A DNA stretch of 9,015 nucleotides, from contig CAUDIU010000069.1 of NCBI GenBank assembly GCA_958449715.1, forward strand, positions 1-9,015, given 5' to 3'. The notes beneath the pieces were generated by a model. It worked only from the letters and a program-made list of their open reading frames with translations, did no database searches and was not told where the DNA came from. Positions within the stretch are counted from its first letter, which is position 1. Every line of letters begins with the position of its first letter. Source of the stretch: an uncultured Clostridium sp. GTDB taxonomy: Bacteria; Cyanobacteriota; Vampirovibrionia; Gastranaerophilales; Gastranaerophilaceae. Both the position numbers and the translations under genes were made by a program. Shown here one piece after another: positions 6,068-9,015 of this stretch.

Positions 6068-7318
6068 TTATTCGAATGTTTTGAATGTAGATTCGATATT
6101 CTTTTCAATAACTTTTTTAACAGCTTCCATTTCTGTTTGTAAAGCTTCTTGTTCTGTATCTAACTGTCTTAATCTCAATTCAAGAGTTCTATCTTGTTCT
6201 TGAATTTTTTCTGTTTTTGCGTTGATATCTGCAATTTTCTTTTCGTATACTTGCATATCATAATTATATTGATTCATTGCATCATTATATGCATTTTCAT
6301 CAGTTACAGTTTCTGTATTCAAAGCATAAGTTGCTGTAGAATCTTCAAATCTAATTGACTGAGGTCGACCAGAATCATCTAAATCAACAAAAGCTTTTTC
6401 TGTAGTTTCTATTTTTGTTTTTACATTTTCTGCATAATATGATGTTAGTTTTCCTTGATTTTCTGTAGGTTTTGTAGGATCAGGAGCTGTGATAGCTGCA
6501 GAAGTTAAATCTTCTAATGAAGCAAAATAAGTTCTTCCTTGATATTGCCAAGTATAGATATTATCAGAAGATGCAATATTTTCATCAGGGAACTGTTCAC
6601 AAATTTCTTCATAAGCAGCTTTTTGATTTGGATCAGTCGGATCATATTTTGATACTTCACAGTTTCCTACATATGTTGGAACACCAGATTCAACTGAATA
6701 ATTTTTAGCATCACCAGTACCTGCAACTGCATTATCTAGTTCAGTTTTTGTTGTAAATTTCATACTGCCATCAGTATCAGTATATACAAACAAATTATCT
6801 AAATCTTCATTTTTCAAATCAGGATAATCTTCACATATTTTTTCAAAATTATCTCTTTGATCTTTATTTAACGGATCATATTTATTAACAGTATTACCAC
6901 CAATAGTATAAGAATCATTAACATCATCATAAGCAACATCTGCTTGCGCAATAGTCCCTGATGTTCCTTTTGTATCTAATACAATTTGTGGATTAGCTTT
7001 ATTTGTCCTAATTCCAGTATAAACATCTGAATAATGATAATGAGTTACTAAATAATTATAATTAGGATCATCAGTAATTTCTGTCATATTAGTAATTGTC
7101 TCATCATAAGTCCCTTCAGTATATGAATACTGTGTTGTTGTATAATCTTGTGTACTCGGAGCTGTAGGAACTTCTAATGCAAGCAGTTCATTAAATGTAT
7201 TAGCACTTTGATTTGCTAATGCCGTACGAGCTTGATTTATCTGTTGTCCTTCATATTCAACGTTAGTTTTTCTAGCTGTTAAACCTAAATATCTTGCCTG
7301 TGAAGCTGCCATACCCAT
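6068..7318 (-). CDS. Unrecognised 416-aa protein: conserved helical ends around a repeat-bearing central insert
   Basis: I do not recognise a named family. Layout: an N-terminal helical module at 1-48 (MGMAASQARYLGLTARK, then EYEGQQINQ at 21-29); a Thr/Tyr-rich variable part (about 50-135); two similar ~55-residue units (about 140-197 and 217-274), each with KYDP, an ICE motif and an aromatic ending; a linker (275-340); a long coiled coil (about 345-403); and the ending IEKNIESTF (404-412). Both ends match the 108-aa protein at 4437-4763. Helical termini around a variable centre recall flagellin- or hook-like secreted proteins, and flagellar genes lie in the same window, but I see no true flagellin motif. 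There is no signal peptide or membrane helix. GAGGAG lies 9 bp before the ATG at 7318; Met3 is a weaker alternative. A promoter lies at 7386-7359, and the 272-aa gene follows by 18 bp. Confidence 0.83.
   Translation of the reverse strand: MGMAASQARYLGLTARKTNVEYEGQQINQARTALANQSANTFNELLALEVPTAPSTQDYTTTQYSYTEGTYDETITNMTEITDDPNYNYLVTHYHYSDVYTGIRTNKANPQIVLDTKGTSGTIAQADVAYDDVNDSYTIGGNTVNKYDPLNKDQRDNFEKICEDYPDLKNEDLDNLFVYTDTDGSMKFTTKTELDNAVAGTGDAKNYSVESGVPTYVGNCEVSKYDPTDPNQKAAYEEICEQFPDENIASSDNIYTWQYQGRTYFASLEDLTSAAITAPDPTKPTENQGKLTSYYAENVKTKIETTEKAFVDLDDSGRPQSIRFEDSTATYALNTETVTDENAYNDAMNQYNYDMQVYEKKIADINAKTEKIQEQDRTLELRLRQLDTEQEALQTEMEAVKKVIEKNIESTFKTFE
6497..6883 (-). repeat. Tandem protein-level repeat inside the 416-aa gene (two ~55-residue units)
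   Basis: Unit 1 spans codons 146-197 (6883-6728) and unit 2 codons 224-274 (6649-6497), offset by about 78 residues. Shared landmarks in order are KYDP, a Q-rich acidic helix, EKICE/YEEIC followed by an acid and a P-D pair, an acidic turn, F/Y-x-Y/W-T then K/T-Y/F-F, and a closing D/E-L or E-L helix. The DNA itself is diverged, so this is an old duplication of a small domain and not a recent copy. Confidence 0.7.
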
Positions 7319-7358
7319 AGGGCTACTCTCCTCTTAAAATTACTACCTTACAATTAGT

Positions 7359-7386
7359 CTTATAATAATGTTTTTTGAAAAGTCAA
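7359..7386 (-). promoter_or_regulatory. Sigma-70-type promoter for the 416-aa/272-aa operon
   Basis: On the minus strand TTGACT (7386-7381) is separated by 16 bp from TATAAG (7364-7359). The expected transcript start near 7352 gives a leader of about 34 nt with a strong ribosome binding site. The remaining 95 bp towards rpsA (7387-7480) is AT-rich and shows nothing else convincing. Confidence 0.6.
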
Positions 7387-7483
7387 CATTACTATAAAAA
7401 TTATACGGTATTAATTTAAAAATATATATAGAAATAGTTGTAAAATCATACATTTGAATGATAAAAATTTGAATATTTCGCAT

Positions 7484-7519
7484 AAAAAAAGTAGAGTCCT
7501 AAAAAGGACTCTACTTTTT
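7484..7519 (-). terminator. Intrinsic terminator of rpsA
   Basis: Arms AAAAAGTAGAGTCC (7486-7499) and GGACTCTACTTTTT (7506-7519) pair perfectly over 14 bp with a 6-nt loop, followed on the minus strand by a T run (7490-7484). It begins 11 bp after the rpsA stop codon. The flanking A/T runs mean it could also work on the plus strand. Confidence 0.92.
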
Positions 7520-7530
7520 ATTAAACAAAA

Positions 7531-8610
7531 CTATTCTTCTGTCTGTTCCGAATCATTTGAACCGATTTTTTCTTCATTTACGGTTAAAGCAATACGTTTA
7601 TCAGTAGGATTAAATTTCAAAATATAAGTATCTATTTTATCACCTACTTGCAAAATGCATTCTTTTTGGTTTTGTAATTCAACAACTTCAGCATGAGGTA
7701 AAAGAGCTTCAACACCAGGGAACACTTCTACAAATGCTCCAAAATGTTTAATTCTTGTAATTGTACCTTCAACTTTATCGCCTTCTTTAATTTGTTTTTC
7801 TGCTTCTAACCATGGATCTGGTTCTAAGTTCTTCAAACTTAAAGATACTCTTTGTTTATCGTGATCAACGGCAATAACTTCAACATCAATTTTATCACCA
7901 ACATTCAAAATATCTGTAGGATGATCAATCCATCTCCAAGATAATTGAGAAAGTGGTAATAAACCATCAATACCGCCTAAATCAATAAAAGCACCGAAAT
8001 CAGTAATTCTAACAACATCACCTTTTACAATTTGACCAGGTTCAATTTGAGAGAATACATTTTTTCTTGCTTCTACTGCGCTATCTTCATAAACTTTTTT
8101 ATTTGAAAGAATGAAATTATTTTGTTGAGGATCAAGAGTTAAAATTTTCAACTCAATTTTACCGCCAACTTCTAACTCATTTTCTTTAACTCTTAATTGT
8201 GAAGAAGGGATAAAACCTCTAACACCTGAAATATCAACTAAAACACCGCCTTTAACAATACCTGCGATAGTACCAAGAATTGTTTCGTCAGCTTCTTTAG
8301 CTTTTTCAAGTTCTTTCCAAGCATAAGCAAGGTCAACTTTCTTTCTTGAAAGTAAGAATTTTCCATCTTCATCTTCTTCTCTGATGATTAGGAATTCATA
8401 TTCTTCACCTTTTTTGAACTTATCTTCAACATTTTCATCTTTATCGACAGCTTCACGAGTAGGAACAACAGCGATAGTTTTAGCGCCAATGTCTACCATT
8501 ACTCCTTGACTATCATAACCACAAACGATGCCTTTTACTAAATCACCTTTTTGAAACTTGTAATCATATTGTTTCAATAATTCTTCAAAATCTAACTCAC
8601 TTGATGTCAT
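7531..8610 (-). CDS. rpsA: Small ribosomal subunit protein S1 (four S1 RNA-binding domains)
   Basis: The product is an S1 protein that binds mRNA at the 30S platform and helps initiation. Four OB-fold S1 domains are readable, numbered from the ATG at 8610: about 21-94, 109-173, 192-262 and 277-347. Each opens with a G-x-V/I-x-G-x-V/I strand and closes with a L-S-x-K-type strand. Domains 3 and 4 have the classic FGAF motif (205-208 and 290-293) that marks RNA-binding S1 repeats; domains 1 and 2 have the diverged GVMVDI and GVLVDI. Linkers and the C-terminal tail are acidic (SNDSEQTEE). At 359 aa it is shorter than the six-domain E. coli S1 and similar to four-domain S1 proteins of other phyla. 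The start at 8610 is chosen because GGAG lies 5 bp upstream; the in-frame ATG at 8628 has no ribosome binding site. It has its own promoter and terminator. Confidence 0.93.
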   Translation of the reverse strand: MTSSELDFEELLKQYDYKFQKGDLVKGIVCGYDSQGVMVDIGAKTIAVVPTREAVDKDENVEDKFKKGEEYEFLIIREEDEDGKFLLSRKKVDLAYAWKELEKAKEADETILGTIAGIVKGGVLVDISGVRGFIPSSQLRVKENELEVGGKIELKILTLDPQQNNFILSNKKVYEDSAVEARKNVFSQIEPGQIVKGDVVRITDFGAFIDLGGIDGLLPLSQLSWRWIDHPTDILNVGDKIDVEVIAVDHDKQRVSLSLKNLEPDPWLEAEKQIKEGDKVEGTITRIKHFGAFVEVFPGVEALLPHAEVVELQNQKECILQVGDKIDTYILKFNPTDKRIALTVNEEKIGSNDSEQTEE

Positions 8611-8615
8611 TTTTA

Positions 8616-8619
8616 CTCC
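8616..8619 (-). promoter_or_regulatory. Ribosome binding site deciding the rpsA start
   Basis: GGAG within TTGGAG lies 5 bp before the ATG at 8610. It falls inside the reading frame that would begin at the upstream ATG (8628), which itself is preceded only by GATTAGTGTCGT. This supports the shorter, 359-aa protein. Confidence 0.65.
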
Positions 8620-8656
8620 AATTGTCATACGACACTAATCTGTTACTATTGTGACT

Positions 8657-8685
8657 ATTGTAACAAATGATTAAAAATTTGTAAA
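8657..8685 (-). promoter_or_regulatory. Sigma-70-type promoter for rpsA
   Basis: On the minus strand TTTACA (8685-8680), a 17-bp spacer and TACAAT (8662-8657) form a good promoter. The expected transcript start near 8650 lies about 40 nt before the ATG at 8610. A pair of direct repeats ACTATTGT (8645-8652 and 8654-8661, plus strand) covers the -10 and start point, flanked by GTTAC/GTAAC in inverted orientation (8642-8646, 8660-8664), which may be a binding site. Confidence 0.6.
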
Positions 8686-8724
8686 GATTTTTGTAAATTC
8701 TTTTAACAATTTTAACAGCACAAT

Positions 8725-8752
8725 ACACGTGAGATGTTATCCTCTCACGTGT
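8725..8752. repeat. Perfect 10-bp inverted repeat with two CACGTG sites between valS and rpsA
   Basis: Arms ACACGTGAGA and TCTCACGTGT enclose an 8-nt spacer. The repeat lies 18 bp beyond the valS stop. On the minus strand it could fold as a stable hairpin and act as a valS terminator, but no T run follows (ATTGTGCTG). It could instead be a protein binding site, since each arm holds the palindrome CACGTG and the rpsA promoter lies about 40 bp further on. Confidence 0.6.
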
Positions 8753-8770
8753 CATATATGCTTTACAGTT

Positions 8771-9015
8771 CTATGCTTTCAGAGATTTTATCAATTCTGA
8801 AATTGTGTTTTCTTGAATTTCTATTTCAGAAATTCTTGCTTTTGTTTGTTCAATTAGCTCTTTAGGGGCATTAGCAACAAACTTAGGGTTATTAATTCTG
8901 CCTAATAGAGATTTCTTTTCAGCAGTAAGTTTGTCCAATTTCTTTTGCTGACGAGCAACTTCAGCATCTAAATCAATTAAATCAGCAAGAGGTAATATAA
9001 TTTTTGAAGCAGAAA
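8771..9015 (-). CDS. valS: Valyl-tRNA synthetase, C-terminal end (80 codons, gene enters from beyond the window)
   Basis: The minus-strand frame entering at 9013 runs to a TAG at 8773-8771. It encodes the C-terminal coiled-coil arm of ValRS: LPLADLIDLDAEVARQQKKL is followed by a Lys-rich helix, then INNPKFVANAPKELIEQTK and a closing helix ending LIKSLKA. The LADLIDLDAE and NPKFVANAP motifs are characteristic of this arm, which contacts tRNA-Val and is attached to the anticodon-binding domain. The catalytic part (HIGH and KMSKS) lies outside the window. The gene is upstream of rpsA on the same strand with 160 bp between the coding regions and an inverted repeat in the gap, so the two are probably separate transcription units, with read-through possible. 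Confidence 0.94.
   Translation of the reverse strand, partial: SASKIILPLADLIDLDAEVARQQKKLDKLTAEKKSLLGRINNPKFVANAPKELIEQTKARISEIEIQENTISELIKSLKA

Noticed and set aside
5824..6084. Plus-strand open frame of 86 codons
   Set aside because: It is antisense to the 272-aa gene, with His/Gln/Leu-rich composition typical of a shadow frame and no start signal.
6517..6708. Plus-strand open frame of 63 codons
   Set aside because: It is antisense to the repeat part of the 416-aa gene; no ribosome binding site or recognisable motif.
6068..7318. 416-aa protein as a flagellin or hook protein
   Set aside because: The helical-ends layout is similar, but the conserved N- and C-terminal residues of flagellin, FlgE, FlgK or FlgL are not visible.
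8611..8628. Six-codon N-terminal extension of rpsA from the ATG at 8628
   Set aside because: No ribosome binding site precedes 8628, while GGAG sits 5 bp before the ATG at 8610.
1..9015. tRNA or rRNA genes, CRISPR arrays, insertion sequences, riboswitches or prophage genes
   Set aside because: Read through the gaps on both strands; no cloverleaf with a TTCGA-type arm, regularly spaced repeat, transposase motif or known riboswitch core was seen.

Overview
This 9 kb window comes from a low-GC, flagellated bacterium with strong AGGAG-type ribosome binding sites. The style of several proteins, the four-domain ribosomal protein S1 and the flagellar genes fit a gut-type Vampirovibrionia/Melainabacteria lineage (Gastranaerophilales-like). 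That placement is an inference from sequence style and memory, not from any search.

Left part (1-3597): the minus strand carries the first 38 codons of a probable fliF (flagellar MS ring), with fliE (rod/MS-ring adaptor) before it, and then a dCMP deaminase (comEB-type). A plus-strand GT-A-type glycosyltransferase diverges from the deaminase and converges, with an 8-bp gap, on a minus-strand PurH-like protein. The PurH-like protein has the length and fold of the purine biosynthesis enzyme, but several catalytic positions are replaced.

Middle part (3598-7318): a consensus promoter drives a plus-strand gene for an unrecognised 216-aa protein with an acidic linker and a C-terminal coiled coil, ending in a strong bidirectional hairpin terminator. 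Facing it on the minus strand are four unrecognised genes in two probable operons. In order of transcription these are 416 aa then 272 aa, followed by a terminator, then 90 aa then 108 aa. The 416-aa and 108-aa proteins share both their N-terminal ~35 residues and their C-terminal coiled coil with its I-(D/E)-K-N-I-x-S-x-F ending. The 416-aa protein has a long central insert containing two copies of a KYDP-type repeat. The 272-aa partner is Gly/Ala/Ser-rich. This cluster is the best candidate for an undescribed system.

Right part (7319-9015): minus-strand housekeeping genes. rpsA (four S1 domains) has a well-formed promoter and terminator, and the C-terminal tail of valS, which runs off the window, lies upstream of it. 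A perfect 10-bp inverted repeat containing two CACGTG sites lies between valS and rpsA.

No tRNA, rRNA, CRISPR array, insertion sequence or attachment site is visible. No stretch over 300 bp lacks a gene.
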